DNA of 56,350 bases from the NCBI GenBank assembly GCA_937916845.1, contig CALFSK010000042.1, positions 1 through 56,350 on the forward strand, written 5' to 3'. Position 1 is the stretch's first letter, and every line of letters starts with the position of its first letter. Positions 1 to 8,376 of the stretch are shown here, piece after piece. This stretch comes from an uncultured Lactobacillus sp. (GTDB taxonomy: Bacteria; Bacillota; Bacilli; Lactobacillales; Lactobacillaceae). The position numbers were made by a program, and so were the translations under genes. The notes beneath the pieces were generated by a model. That model did not search any database, was not told the origin of the DNA, and saw only the letters and a program-made list of their open reading frames with translations.

Positions 1-227
1 TCGCGAACGGCCTTAATAGCCTTAACCTTTTGGTCGCCAGATTCAGTTAATTCAACATCGTATGAATCCTTTGCAGCGGCAGCGTCGCCACCAGCAGCGC
101 CAGCAACAGCAACTGGTGCTGAAGCTGAGACATCGAATTCTTCTTCGATAGCCTTAACTAAGTCGTTTAAATCTGAAATTGATGCTTCTTTTAATGAAGC
201 AATAATACTATCTTTATCAAAAGCCAT
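1..227 (-). CDS. rplL: 50S ribosomal protein L7/L12, 3' end cut by window
   Basis: This is the multimeric L12 stalk protein, which recruits translation factors to the ribosome. The N-terminal dimerisation domain is visible, beginning [20 protein letters not shown], followed by the Ala/Gly-rich hinge and the start of the C-terminal domain. The ATG at 227 follows a GGAGGAACAC ribosome binding site. About 75 codons are present; the usual length is near 120, so the C-terminal domain runs off the left edge. It follows rplJ by 59 nt in the usual rplJL order and is very likely co-transcribed with it under the L10 leader. Confidence 0.95.
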   Translation of the reverse strand, partial: MAFDKDSIIASLKEASISDLNDLVKAIEEEFDVSASAPVAVAGAAGGDAAAAKDSYDVELTESGDQKVKAIKAVR

Positions 228-286
228 TTTGTGTTCCTCCATTATAGGTGAGATTATTTTTTGTATTTTTTAACACCAACGACAGC

Positions 287-790
287 CTAAGCTGCGTCTT
301 CGTCGCCCTTTTCAGCAACAGCCTTAACAGCGTATGCCACGTTACGAACAGGTGCTTGTAACAAGTTAGCGATCGTAGCCAATAATTCTTCACGTGATGG
401 CAACGTAGCGTATTCTTGAACTTCTTCAAGACTAGCAACTTTACCTTCGATGATACCACCCTTTAATTGAAGGGCATCGGCAGTCTTCGCGAAGTTAGCC
501 AAAATCTTAGCTGGTGCAACTGGGTCTTCTTCAGAGAAGGCAACGGCAGTAGGACCGGCAAAGACGGGTTTTAAGTCAGGGTAGCCAGCTTCGTCAGCAA
601 CACGCACCATGATCTTGTTCTTGATAACGCGCATCTTAACGCCAGCTTCGCGTAATTGCTTACGCAAATCCGTAACTTGTTCAACCGTCAAACCACGGTA
701 GTCAACTACGATGGCTGATACTGAACTATTTAAAAGTTCAGTGACTTCTTTAACTTCTTGTGCTTTTACAGCAACAGTTTCTTTACTCAA
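287..790 (-). CDS. rplJ: 50S ribosomal protein L10
   Basis: L10 anchors L12 dimers at the base of the ribosomal stalk. The 167-residue product matches the usual bacterial length and carries the L10 N-terminal core, with [20 protein letters not shown] near residues 36-55. I place the start at the TTG at 790 because GGGAGGTGA lies 7 nt upstream. The longer frame reaching a GTG at 901 would translate through the structured leader and is unlikely. L10 in complex with L12 is known in other bacteria to bind this leader and repress rplJL. Confidence 0.95.
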   Translation of the reverse strand: MSKETVAVKAQEVKEVTELLNSSVSAIVVDYRGLTVEQVTDLRKQLREAGVKMRVIKNKIMVRVADEAGYPDLKPVFAGPTAVAFSEEDPVAPAKILANFAKTADALQLKGGIIEGKVASLEEVQEYATLPSREELLATIANLLQAPVRNVAYAVKAVAEKGDEDAA

Positions 791-804
791 CAGATTCACC
801 TCCC

Positions 805-960
805 AGAATTTTGGTTCAGGGATTAATAAAAAATCCCTATGTCCACCAAGACATAGAGAAAAACAATGTCCTCGGCAGGTAGATTGAGGCCATTTGGCCA
901 CCTGAGTCTTAGGTAGAGATATTACTTAACCTCTAGTAATCTATCACAGATCACCTACAG
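805..960 (-). promoter_or_regulatory. L10 (rplJL) leader with intrinsic terminator
   Basis: The untranslated region upstream of rplJ folds like the known Firmicutes L10 leader. It has the conserved CTGCCGAGGAC segment (about 868-878), followed by a hairpin CTATGTC-TTGGTG-GACATAG (837-855) that leads into a T-rich run (GGATTTTTT, about 835-827). The family is known to bind L10-L12 and to shift between antiterminated and terminated forms. The identification rests on motif order and position, not on a covariance search. Confidence 0.8.
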
Positions 961-987
961 GGTCAATTGTTTTCAGAAAATTAATCC

Positions 988-1677
988 TTAAAATGATGCT
1001 AAGTCAACACGTACCGCTGGGGTAAACGTTGAAGTAACAACTAAGTTTTGGATGAAAGTCCCACGTACTGAGGCTGGACGAGCTTTAACGATGACGTCTT
1101 CAATGGTCTTGAAGTTGCCAACTAACTTGTCAGTATCAAATGATACCTTGCCAACAGGAACGTGGACGTTACCGTCACGGTCAGTCCGGTAAGTCACCTT
1201 ACCAGCTTTTGAATCGTTAACGGCTTTAGCAACGTCCATCGTAACCGTACCAGTCTTAGGGTTAGGCATTAATCCTTTAGGACCAAGAACCCGACCTAAA
1301 CGACCAACTTGGGCCATCATGTCTGGAGTTGCGATTGCGACATCAAAGTCTAACCAACCGTCTTGGATCTTCTGAACTAAATCAGCTTCACCAACAAAGT
1401 CAGCACCGGCTTCTTCAGCTTCTTTGGCTTTGTCGCCCTTTGCAAAAACGATAACTGTTTGATCTTTACCAGTACCGTTAGGAAGGACAACCGCACCACG
1501 AAGTTGTTGGTCGGCTTGCTTTGTATCAACGTTTAATTTGAAGGCAACTTCAACAGTTGCATCAAACTTTGCGAAATCCATTTTTTTAACCAAGTCTACC
1601 GCTTCCGTTACATCGTAAGCTTTGTCACGATCAACGAGCTTAGCGGCGTCTTGGTATTGTTTACTTTTCTTTGCCAT
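988..1677 (-). CDS. rplA: 50S ribosomal protein L1
   Basis: L1 forms the mobile stalk at the ribosomal E site and also represses its own operon by binding the mRNA. The 229-residue product has the usual length and carries the family signature [11 protein letters not shown] in its second half. The ATG at 1677 follows AAGGAGGAAAAC. It lies downstream of rplK with a 100-nt gap in which I see no clear terminator, so the two are probably one L11-L1 transcript. Confidence 0.96.
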   Translation of the reverse strand: MAKKSKQYQDAAKLVDRDKAYDVTEAVDLVKKMDFAKFDATVEVAFKLNVDTKQADQQLRGAVVLPNGTGKDQTVIVFAKGDKAKEAEEAGADFVGEADLVQKIQDGWLDFDVAIATPDMMAQVGRLGRVLGPKGLMPNPKTGTVTMDVAKAVNDSKAGKVTYRTDRDGNVHVPVGKVSFDTDKLVGNFKTIEDVIVKARPASVRGTFIQNLVVTSTFTPAVRVDLASF

Positions 1678-1777
1678 CTAAGTGTTTTCCTCCTTGCAAA
1701 TGTGGTTCAAACGGAGATTTCCTCCCACTTGACACATTCATTTTGATGAAGTGTCCGACGTACTCATCAGTATTGAA

Positions 1778-2203
1778 TTAGCCTTCGACAGTGAATCCCA
1801 TACTACGAGCAGTACCTTCGATCATGCGCATAGCTGCTTCAACATCAGCTGCGTTTAGATCTTGCATTTTAGTTTCGGCGATTTGCTTAACTTGATCTTT
1901 GGTTACAGTTGCAACCTTTTTCGTGTTAGGTTCACCGGAACCACTTTCAACACCGGCAGCTTTCTTTAAAAGAACGGCAGCAGGTGGGGTCTTAGTGATG
2001 AAGTCGAATGAACGATCTTCGTACACCGTGATCACAACGGGAATGATCATACCTGCTTGATCAGCAGTACGAGCATTAAAGTCCTTTGTGAATCCCATGA
2101 TATTGATACCTGCTTGACCTAAAGCTGGGCCAACTGGCGGAGCAGGTGTTGCTTTGCCCGCAGGAATTTGTAATTTAACAACGTTAGCTACTTTTTTAGC
2201 CAC
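1778..2203 (-). CDS. rplK: 50S ribosomal protein L11
   Basis: L11 forms the GTPase-associated centre with 23S rRNA and is needed for the stringent response. The 141-residue length is exactly the usual one. Near the N-terminus it shows the conserved [16 protein letters not shown] segment. The start is the GTG at 2203, behind AAGGAGGAATGTCTC; the longer frame up to 2287 adds an unrelated N-terminus and is rejected. It is first in the L11-L1 operon and has its own promoter overlapping the 3' end of the upstream hydrolase gene. Confidence 0.95.
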   Translation of the reverse strand: MAKKVANVVKLQIPAGKATPAPPVGPALGQAGINIMGFTKDFNARTADQAGMIIPVVITVYEDRSFDFITKTPPAAVLLKKAAGVESGSGEPNTKKVATVTKDQVKQIAETKMQDLNAADVEAAMRMIEGTARSMGFTVEG

Positions 2204-2228
2204 GAGACATTCCTCCTTAGTCCGTGAT

Positions 2229-2263
2229 GTGGTAAATGGAGCTGAGTTTTTGCTCCTCCCACG
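2229..2263 (-). promoter_or_regulatory. Possible L1-binding operator in rplK leader
   Basis: The rplK leader can fold into two short helices separated by an asymmetric internal loop: GTGG with CCAC outside and GGAGC with GCTCC inside. L1 operators in other L11-L1 operons have this kind of helix-loop-helix upstream of rplK. The assignment is inference from position and shape. Confidence 0.45.
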
Positions 2264-2292
2264 TGAACGTGCATACGTGACGCACAAATGTC

Positions 2293-2321
2293 ATTGTAGC
2301 ATATCTACTTTTCACCAGCAA
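2293..2321 (-). promoter_or_regulatory. Promoter of rplK-rplA
   Basis: TTGCTG (2321-2316) and TACAAT (2298-2293) are 17 bp apart, and a TGC directly before the -10 box gives an extended -10. The -35 box lies inside the last codons of the upstream hydrolase gene. It would give a leader of roughly 85 nt. Confidence 0.7.
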
Positions 2322-3192
2322 CATTTTTTTGTGCGTCCGGATACAGAAACTGAACAATTTGTCGATCAACCTCGTAGTTTTCGTGTAACCGCGAGTGCCG
2401 CGCATTTTTTCCGTGTACGACAAATTCTTGGTACTGGTTAATAGCTGGTCGCAATAAAAACCGTAATGATAGCGCACTATTTAGTGCGACCGCCCCATCA
2501 CTCTGCACCGCGTCACCAATATTACCCGCGATATTTAAATACGAAATCGTATTGGGCAATCGTTGTAACGTGCGCAAAAAGTAATTATAGACGGGAGTCG
2601 TTTTAGTGGGCCCATTTTTCGTTAGCGGGTGATTTTCAATCGGATAAGTATTTTGACCGACCTCACTATCGTTAAAGGGCGCACCAATTGTGACGACCTT
2701 GCGCACTTCCGGCAGATTCACGAGTTTGGCCGCCGTTGTCAAATACTGAAACAACACGACCCCACCCATTGAATGCGCCACTAAGTTCATCGTTTGAACG
2801 TGCTCGTGCGCAATCAAATATTGAACGACCGCTAAAACGCCCTCCGCTTGTTGACGAACGGCCACTCGCGGCGTCGCAAAGATCAATTGCACCATCGGCC
2901 GGTACGGATCTAAATGACCCGTAACGTGCGGCTGATTGTGGCGATCAATCATGACGACTAGCGACTTATTGGCGATACCACTGGACACGAAGCGTTGTAG
3001 CATCCCGCCAAACGAAAAGCGATTGCCCGCATAACCGGGAATAAACAACGTGACCGCACTGTCGTCCGCACAACTAGTTGCGGGTGCGTGGGTCAGGTGC
3101 TGTGGCCGACCATACTGCCAAAACTTGAGACCGATGCGGGCCACAATCCCAATAATTAAAACGCCGATGATGATCAAAATCATTTCTGCCAA
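2305..3192 (-). CDS. Membrane-anchored alpha/beta hydrolase (DUF915-like)
   Basis: The product is about 295 residues with an N-terminal hydrophobic segment (residues 4-20) that probably anchors it with the catalytic domain outside the cell. The nucleophile elbow is AHSMGG near residues 139-144 (Ser), an oxyanion stretch reads FIPGYAGNRFSFGG near 50-63, and a late His occurs in FVVHGKNARHS. These features fit the DUF915 cell-surface hydrolases of lactobacilli; the substrate is unknown. The start may be the TTG at 3192 (GGTGGG 6 nt upstream) or the ATG at 3183. It sits between nusG and rplK and overlaps the rplK promoter. Confidence 0.85.
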   Translation of the reverse strand: MAEMILIIIGVLIIGIVARIGLKFWQYGRPQHLTHAPATSCADDSAVTLFIPGYAGNRFSFGGMLQRFVSSGIANKSLVVMIDRHNQPHVTGHLDPYRPMVQLIFATPRVAVRQQAEGVLAVVQYLIAHEHVQTMNLVAHSMGGVVLFQYLTTAAKLVNLPEVRKVVTIGAPFNDSEVGQNTYPIENHPLTKNGPTKTTPVYNYFLRTLQRLPNTISYLNIAGNIGDAVQSDGAVALNSALSLRFLLRPAINQYQEFVVHGKNARHSRLHENYEVDRQIVQFLYPDAQKNVAGEK

Positions 3193-3232
3193 AGTGGCCC
3201 ACCAGCTTACTTAAATAATTTTATCCGTCGAA

Positions 3233-3781
3233 CTACTTAATTTCGTCGACTTGGTCAAAATCTAATTCAGTACTCGTTTCACGTCCGAACATGTTGATGT
3301 TGACCTTTAACTTCATCTTTTCGTTGTCGATTTCCGTAATTTCACCAGACAAGCCAGAGAAGGCACCGTCGATGATCGTAACTTGTTCGCCAACTTGAAC
3401 ATTCAATTCGGTATGGCGTGCGCTCATTCCTAATTGATGCAAGATTTGTTCTGCTTCTTCAGGTAATAGTGGCGTTGGCTTACTCCCTTGACCATGTGAC
3501 CCTAAGAACCCAGTAACACCAGGCGTGTTCCGCACAATGTACCAAGCTTGGTCGGTCATGACCATTTCAACTAAGACGTAGCCGGGGAAAACCTTCTTCA
3601 TTTCAACTTTATCTTTACCGTTCTTAACTTCATGTGCTTCTTCTTCTGGGACAACGACCCGGAAGATGTTATCTTCCATGCCCATTGATTGCACTCGTGA
3701 TTCCAAGTTAGAACTAACTTTGTTTTCGTAACCAGCGTAAGTATGTAAGACATACCACTTTTTTTCAACAGATTCGACCAT
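3233..3781 (-). CDS. nusG: Transcription termination/antitermination factor NusG
   Basis: NusG binds RNA polymerase and couples elongation to Rho, pausing and translation. The 182-residue product has the NGN domain at the N-terminus (KWYVLHTYAGYENKV, then FPGYVLVEMVM near residue 65) and a C-terminal KOW domain (GEQVTIIDGAFSGLSGEI). The ATG at 3781 follows AAGGAG. Unlike the common secE-nusG co-transcript, a promoter and a terminator-like hairpin separate it from secE. Confidence 0.96.
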   Translation of the reverse strand: MVESVEKKWYVLHTYAGYENKVSSNLESRVQSMGMEDNIFRVVVPEEEAHEVKNGKDKVEMKKVFPGYVLVEMVMTDQAWYIVRNTPGVTGFLGSHGQGSKPTPLLPEEAEQILHQLGMSARHTELNVQVGEQVTIIDGAFSGLSGEITEIDNEKMKLKVNINMFGRETSTELDFDQVDEIK

Positions 3782-3813
3782 GATTGAACTCCTTTAAGGC
3801 TTGTTTTGGGTAA

Positions 3814-3843
3814 AATAAAAAAACTTCGTCAACACGAAGTTTT
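3814..3843 (-). terminator. Intrinsic terminator in the nusG leader
   Basis: On the minus strand AAACTTCGT-GTTG-ACGAAGTTT is followed directly by a run of T. Because a strong -10 box lies upstream at 3863-3858, the hairpin falls inside the predicted nusG leader and would also stop read-through from secE. It may therefore act as an attenuator. Confidence 0.8.
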
Positions 3844-3857
3844 CTCTCAATAAGGAC

Positions 3858-3887
3858 ATTATACCAAATTTTCGGTTAAAAAACCAT
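3858..3887 (-). promoter_or_regulatory. nusG promoter (extended -10)
   Basis: A perfect TATAAT (3863-3858) preceded by TGG forms an extended -10 box just after the secE stop. The -35 match is poor (TGGTTT-like). Predicted transcription starts near 3851, immediately before the leader hairpin. Confidence 0.65.
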
Positions 3888-4072
3888 TAATGTAATGTGG
3901 TTAACGTCTGTAGTAACATCTGAATGATCCAGTCAAACAAAGCGAAGAAAGCCACGAAGAACAGTGACGTTGAAATAACCGTCCACGAGTCCCGCCGGTT
4001 TTCCCGCCAAGTTGGCCAGGTCACTTTTTTCATTTCATGACCAACTAGACCAAAGAACTTAAACAAGCGCAT
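3887..4072 (-). CDS. secE: Preprotein translocase subunit SecE
   Basis: SecE is the small clamp subunit of the SecYEG channel. The 61-residue protein has the short Gram-positive form: an amphipathic segment with the conserved KKVTWPTWRE motif (residues 15-24), then one transmembrane helix (TVISTSLFFVAFFALFDWII). The ATG at 4072 has AGGGGGTT upstream. It directly follows rpmG, the usual rpmG-secE-nusG order. Confidence 0.95.
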   Translation of the reverse strand: MRLFKFFGLVGHEMKKVTWPTWRENRRDSWTVISTSLFFVAFFALFDWIIQMLLQTLTTLH

Positions 4073-4083
4073 GTTTTAACCCC

Positions 4084-4233
4084 CTACCGCGTTTCACGAT
4101 GAAGTGTGTGTTTACCACAATATTTACAAAATTTCTTAACTTCTAAGCGGTTAGTCCGATTCGGATTGGCGTCGACCGTATAGTTTCGCGAACCACAAAC
4201 GGTACATGCCAGTGCAACTTTTTTCTGAGCCAT
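4084..4233 (-). CDS. rpmG: 50S ribosomal protein L33
   Basis: A short gene of 49 residues starting [20 protein letters not shown] and ending HTLHRETR. Four cysteines in two CxxC pairs (residues 10, 13, 36, 39) make this the zinc-binding form of L33. The ATG at 4233 follows GGAGG at good spacing, and the gene lies 11 nt ahead of secE. A longer overlapping frame at 4143-4337 in another phase is a shadow. Confidence 0.93.
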   Translation of the reverse strand: MAQKKVALACTVCGSRNYTVDANPNRTNRLEVKKFCKYCGKHTLHRETR

Positions 4234-4294
4234 CGACAAAACCTCCATAATAATTCAAGTTTAACATTAGCATGGAATTTTTTGAATGTCAATT

Positions 4295-4858
4295 TCATGT
4301 CTGGCTTAACAATAGTCGCCGCAACTTCCGTCGACACCGATCCGCCGCGTTCGTGACTGGCGCAAGCTCCACTTGAAGCATTACCGCGATCCCTTGGGGC
4401 GTCATCCCCGTCAGCATCGCTGCAAAAACTTGCGCTTCAAAGTGTGAACAGACCCGTGCGAATTCAACGAGTTGCTCATGAACATAGACCACGTCTACGG
4501 CGGACAAGGTGGTCACGAGGACATTACTTAGCCCGTCCTCTTCCTCCGTGTCCAACGAAACAACCTCCTGCTCAGGACGCCGCTTCTTGGCCTGCGAACG
4601 ACGAATCAAATCGATGACCTGATTGCTCAGTAACAGCCGATAAAACGCGCCAAAACTGCACGGTTGCGCGGCATCATACTGTTTAGCTGCGCGATGAATG
4701 GCAATGCGCGCCTCTTGCAGCCAATCCTCATCATCAAAATTACGAATGAAATACTGGCGCCTTAACTTTAAAACCACTGGCAAATATTGATCAGCTAACT
4801 GGATAATACTCCGATCATCACCTTGTGCTGCTAACGCAATTAATTGCTGCTCGTTCAA
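4295..4858 (-). CDS. sigH: Sigma-70 family RNA polymerase sigma factor, SigH/ComX-like
   Basis: The 187-residue protein has a sigma region 2 (YLPVVLKLRRQYFIRNFDDEDWLQEARIAI; DxxDWLQEARI resembles the core-binding and -10 recognition segment) and a shorter region 4-like C-terminus ending CRRKLRRLLL. In lactobacilli and streptococci such a factor between cysS and rpmG/secE is the SigH/ComX homologue linked to competence genes. The TTG at 4858 is preferred because GAGG lies 8 nt upstream; the longer frame adds an unlike N-terminus. Whether competence is active in this organism cannot be told from the sequence. Confidence 0.85.
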   Translation of the reverse strand: MNEQQLIALAAQGDDRSIIQLADQYLPVVLKLRRQYFIRNFDDEDWLQEARIAIHRAAKQYDAAQPCSFGAFYRLLLSNQVIDLIRRSQAKKRRPEQEVVSLDTEEEDGLSNVLVTTLSAVDVVYVHEQLVEFARVCSHFEAQVFAAMLTGMTPQGIAVMLQVELAPVTNAADRCRRKLRRLLLSQT

Positions 4859-5048
4859 ATGGCTTTCCTCGTTTCTGTAATTTTCAGAAACCGCACCCCA
4901 TTGAATCTGTAAGCCCAATATACATGGGCCTTTTGAGCAGCACAAGCGAACAAACGTTTTTATTTCATACTAGAAATCAGTTCACCAATTAATTAATTTA
5001 AAGTTATCAGTCTAGCCATTAAAACTAACGTACTGACACCCCATAATT

Positions 5049-5594
5049 CTATTTATGATGATGTTTAACGTGCTCACGTTCTAGTCGTTCACGGTACTGA
5101 TTCAATTTCGACAATTGATCGTCATCCCACGGTGACTTACGGACCGCACCCAAATCCTGTGTTCTAACGGCAGTATGGCGAACTTCCTTCAACTCATCGT
5201 GAACCCGTTTGCGTAGTTCTAAGGCCGGCACACGCAGGGCCCCTTCCGAAAAGATGACCCATTGTTCCGCCTGGTCACTAGTCGCAACCGTTACTTGTAG
5301 CACGCGGGACTGTTTATCCGCCGCGTACTTTTCAATATAGCTGTCAGCCGTCTGGTCCTTACTGGTCCATACAATCTCTAGATCAGCTTGCCGATAACTC
5401 TTCGAATTGCCCGGAACGTACATGGCATCAAAAATCAGGCTAATATTTAGACCCGTAATTTTTTTATACTCCGTTAAAACGTTGATCAGTTCGTCCCGCG
5501 CTTCGGGTAACCGACCAGCTTGTTTTAACCGGGCAAGTTCCGGCCAATTACCAATCATATTATATGCATCTACAATCAATAATTGTTGTTTCAT
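5049..5594 (-). CDS. yacP: NYN-domain endoribonuclease YacP/Rae1
   Basis: The 181-residue product starts MKQQLLIVDAYNMIGNWPEL, with the first acidic residue (D9) of the NYN/PIN active site; further acidic residues lie in LIFDAMYVPG and SKDQTADSYIEKY. The Bacillus homologue Rae1 cleaves mRNA in the ribosomal A site. The ATG at 5594 overlaps the rlmB stop region (TAGTGATG), and a GTG one codon earlier is also possible. It is the last gene of a cysS-mrnC-rlmB-yacP operon, an order conserved in Firmicutes. Confidence 0.9.
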   Translation of the reverse strand: MKQQLLIVDAYNMIGNWPELARLKQAGRLPEARDELINVLTEYKKITGLNISLIFDAMYVPGNSKSYRQADLEIVWTSKDQTADSYIEKYAADKQSRVLQVTVATSDQAEQWVIFSEGALRVPALELRKRVHDELKEVRHTAVRTQDLGAVRKSPWDDDQLSKLNQYRERLEREHVKHHHK

Positions 5595-5596
5595 CA

Positions 5597-6370
5597 CTAT
5601 TTTCCAAGTGGGTGGCGGGACGTGTAGCCTTGATAAATCAAAAGACTAGCGGCCACACTCGCATTCAAACTCTGAACATGCCCAATCATTGGAATTGTTA
5701 GCATTTCATCCACGCTCTTCTTGAGTAATGGTGAAATTCCTTTACCTTCATTCCCGATAATCAGTCCAACCGCACCAGACGCATCCCACTGGCGGTAATC
5801 AGTCCCATTCATATCCGTACCAAAGATCCATAGGCCGGCTTCCTGTAACTGTTTAACCGTCTGCACGAGGTTGGTGACTCTGGCCACCTTCACGTGCTCA
5901 ATGGCACCGGTCGACGTTTTGGCAACCGTACTGGTTAAGCCAACGGCCCGGCGCTTAGGAATGATAATCCCGTGAGCACCCGCAGCGTCCGCTGTCCGCA
6001 TGATTGACCCTAAGTTATGGGGATCTTCGATATTATCAAGGATTAGGAAAAACGGCGCTTCATTTCTTTCCTTTGCGACGGCAAATAAATCGTCAATCGT
6101 GGCGTATTCAAACGCTGCGACCCCGACAGCGACCCCCTGATGGTTCGCGTTATCGGTTAAACGATCAAGCTTTTGCTTCGGCACGTACTGCACGATTAAG
6201 TTCCGCTTCTTCGCAATCTTTGCAATATCGTTTAAAACGTCGGCCTGTAGCCCACTTTGAATGAAGACTTTATTGATTTGTTGGTCGCTCTTAATTGCGG
6301 CCATTGCTGGGTGACGCCCAATGACGAAGTCACCGTTTTCTGGCGTTTGGTTCTGTTCATTATTTGACAC
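5597..6370 (-). CDS. rlmB: 23S rRNA (guanosine-2'-O-)-methyltransferase RlmB
   Basis: A SpoU-type methyltransferase of 257 residues that modifies a guanosine in 23S rRNA. The N-terminal substrate-binding domain starts [12 protein letters not shown]. The C-terminal knotted domain has the three SpoU motifs: [29 protein letters not shown] and [17 protein letters not shown]. The start is the GTG at 6370 behind GGGAGGATTTCAA, overlapping the end of mrnC by 11 nt. Confidence 0.93.
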   Translation of the reverse strand: MSNNEQNQTPENGDFVIGRHPAMAAIKSDQQINKVFIQSGLQADVLNDIAKIAKKRNLIVQYVPKQKLDRLTDNANHQGVAVGVAAFEYATIDDLFAVAKERNEAPFFLILDNIEDPHNLGSIMRTADAAGAHGIIIPKRRAVGLTSTVAKTSTGAIEHVKVARVTNLVQTVKQLQEAGLWIFGTDMNGTDYRQWDASGAVGLIIGNEGKGISPLLKKSVDEMLTIPMIGHVQSLNASVAASLLIYQGYTSRHPLGK

Positions 6371-6770
6371 TTGAAATCCTCCCTTCATCAACTTGCTGAA
6401 TGCACCAGTTGGCGAGTTCCGCAATTCGTTCCGTCTGTTGCGTTAACTGCAAGTAACCAAAGACCGCTTCAAAACCGGTTGAGACCCGGTAAGTTAAAAC
6501 GTCGGTGTGTTTTGCAGACGTATGGCTCTTAGCATTGCGTCCGCGCTTGAAGACGTCAGTTTCAACCGGCGTCAAAACGTCATCTGCTTGCATCAACGCA
6601 ATTAAGGCTGCTTGGGCCTTGGCAGAAACGTAATGGGTCGCATGGTGGTGCAATTTTGTGGGTTTTGTAAACCCAATTTCAATCAAATGTTGGCGAATAA
6701 ACGGTTCGTACACCGCGTCACCTAAGTACGCGAGGGCGATGCCGTTTAATTGCTGATAATCAACTTGCAT
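6360..6770 (-). CDS. mrnC: Mini-ribonuclease III
   Basis: Mini-RNase III is an RNase III catalytic domain without the dsRNA-binding domain and matures 23S rRNA ends. The 136-residue protein has the catalytic motif [15 protein letters not shown] at residues 12-26, the basic RGRNAKS segment, and [12 protein letters not shown], which carries the second acidic site. The ATG at 6770 is 1 nt from the cysS stop, in a tight operon. Confidence 0.93.
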   Translation of the reverse strand: MQVDYQQLNGIALAYLGDAVYEPFIRQHLIEIGFTKPTKLHHHATHYVSAKAQAALIALMQADDVLTPVETDVFKRGRNAKSHTSAKHTDVLTYRVSTGFEAVFGYLQLTQQTERIAELANWCIQQVDEGRISSVK

Positions 6771-6771
6771 A

Positions 6772-8184
6772 TTATTCCTTTCTAAACCGAACCCCTTGGG
6801 GCGTATCTTCTAAAATAACCCCTTGGGCTTTTAAATCGTCTCGGATCTGGTCAGCCTTAGCAAAGTCCTTAGCTTGCCGTGCCGCCTCACGGTCATCGAT
6901 CAATGCTTGAATATCCGCATCGGCGAGTTCGTTACTTGGCGCTTCAAAGGTTACTCCGAAGACTCCTGCTAATTGCGCTAAGGCATCCCGCAAAGCAGTT
7001 ACAGTGTCCGCCTGAACGGTCGCTTGAGCTGCGTAGACGTTTGCTAACTTAGCTAATTCGTAGACGGCCGTAATCCCATTTTGCACGTTAAAGTCGTCAT
7101 CCATGGCGGTCACGAAGTCACCCTTTAAGCCTTGAAGTTGTGCCATCACGTCAGCATCCGTCCCCGCTTCAGCGTCGCTTAGCCGGAAATTCAAGTTACG
7201 ATAAGCGTTTTGCAACTTACTTAAGTTGTTCGCCGCTTCGTCCAAGTTGCCTTGCGTGTATTGAATTGGCCGCCGGTACTGCGTCGTCGCCATGAAAAAG
7301 CGCAAAATCTGAGGATCGATTTTTTTAATGATATCATGAACGGTCACAAAGTTGCCTAAGGACTTACTCATCTTTTCATTATCATCGCCAACCGTCACAA
7401 AACCATTATGCAACCAGTAGTTAGCAAACTTTTGACCAGTCTTCGCTTCACTTTGTGCAATTTCATTCTCATGGTGGGGAAACTCTAAGTCTTGACCGCC
7501 ACCGTGAATATCAAACGTGTCACCCAAGTACTTAGTGGACATGACGGAGCACTCGATATGCCAGCCCGGACGTCCCTTACCCCAAGGCGAGTCCCAAGAA
7601 ATTTCACCCGGCTTAGCGGCTTTCCACAAAGCAAAGTCAATTGGATCTTCTTTACGGTTCGTTTCCTCATCGGCCGTATGTTGACTCGCGCCGACTTCAA
7701 GGTCATCGATGCGTTGGTCGGATAACTGACCGTAGTTTTTAAACTTCCGGGTCCGGTAGTAGACGTCCCCTTCAGATTCATAAGCGTAACCTTTATCAAT
7801 CAATTTTTGAACAAAACTAATAATTTCAGGAATATTTTCCGATGCGCGGGGATGGGCGGTTGCCGGTTCAATATTGACCGCAGCCGTATCTTCCATAAAA
7901 GCCTTGATAAAACGGTCGGCCACTTCAGGCACCGTTGTATGGTCTTCAGACGCACGTTTGATTAATTTATCATCGACATCGGTGAAGTTTGAAACGTAAT
8001 CAACGTGGTAACCTGAATATTCAAAGTAGCGCCGAATGGTATCAAACGCAATGGCGGAGCGGGCATTGCCGATATGAATATAGTTATAAACAGTTGGCCC
8101 ACAGACGTACATCTTAACGACCCCGGGGGTCAGTGGTTTGAATGGTTCTTTTTGACGCGTCAGCGTATTAAAAACATTTAACAT
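6772..8184 (-). CDS. cysS: Cysteinyl-tRNA synthetase
   Basis: A class I aminoacyl-tRNA synthetase that charges tRNA-Cys. The 470-residue protein has the zinc-binding [16 protein letters not shown] segment, which includes the HIGN signature, the second zinc-site residues in GWHIECSVM and [10 protein letters not shown], and the KMSKS loop ([11 protein letters not shown]). The ATG at 8184 is the first start after an upstream stretch of about 190 nt. In that leader I found no T-box: no specifier hairpin or TGGNACC-type bulge is recognisable. Confidence 0.97.
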   Translation of the reverse strand: MLNVFNTLTRQKEPFKPLTPGVVKMYVCGPTVYNYIHIGNARSAIAFDTIRRYFEYSGYHVDYVSNFTDVDDKLIKRASEDHTTVPEVADRFIKAFMEDTAAVNIEPATAHPRASENIPEIISFVQKLIDKGYAYESEGDVYYRTRKFKNYGQLSDQRIDDLEVGASQHTADEETNRKEDPIDFALWKAAKPGEISWDSPWGKGRPGWHIECSVMSTKYLGDTFDIHGGGQDLEFPHHENEIAQSEAKTGQKFANYWLHNGFVTVGDDNEKMSKSLGNFVTVHDIIKKIDPQILRFFMATTQYRRPIQYTQGNLDEAANNLSKLQNAYRNLNFRLSDAEAGTDADVMAQLQGLKGDFVTAMDDDFNVQNGITAVYELAKLANVYAAQATVQADTVTALRDALAQLAGVFGVTFEAPSNELADADIQALIDDREAARQAKDFAKADQIRDDLKAQGVILEDTPQGVRFRKE

Positions 8185-8317
8185 GCAGTGGCACTCCTTT
8201 CCAGTTCACAATTGCTTTGTTGCTAGTTTACCATGTTCTACCCGTGGGTGAAATTCTTAGTCGGATTAAAGTTAGTCTAAATGGCACATTCCATCGACTA
8301 GCCTTCAACAACGCAAT

Positions 8318-8363
8318 AAAAAACGCCCCCGCACTACGGAGATTCCGCAGTGCCAAAGACGTT
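8318..8363 (-). terminator. Terminator after gltX
   Basis: On the minus strand a long stem (AACGTCTTTGGCACTGCGG against CCGTAGTGCGGGGGCGTT, with several G-U pairs) runs into a T tract. It separates gltX from cysS, so cysS must have its own promoter. Confidence 0.85.
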
Positions 8364-8376
8364 TATACGCAAATTG

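Noticed and set aside
1678..1777. Terminator or small gene between rplK and rplA
   Set aside because: No hairpin with T tract and no supported reading frame was found; it is probably only an intercistronic spacer.
4143..4337. A 64-codon frame covering most of rpmG
   Set aside because: The shorter L33 gene in another phase has four zinc cysteines, correct length, a good ribosome binding site and conserved order.
8185..8317. T-box riboswitch upstream of cysS
   Set aside because: The leader is short and lacks a recognisable T-box bulge sequence and antiterminator.
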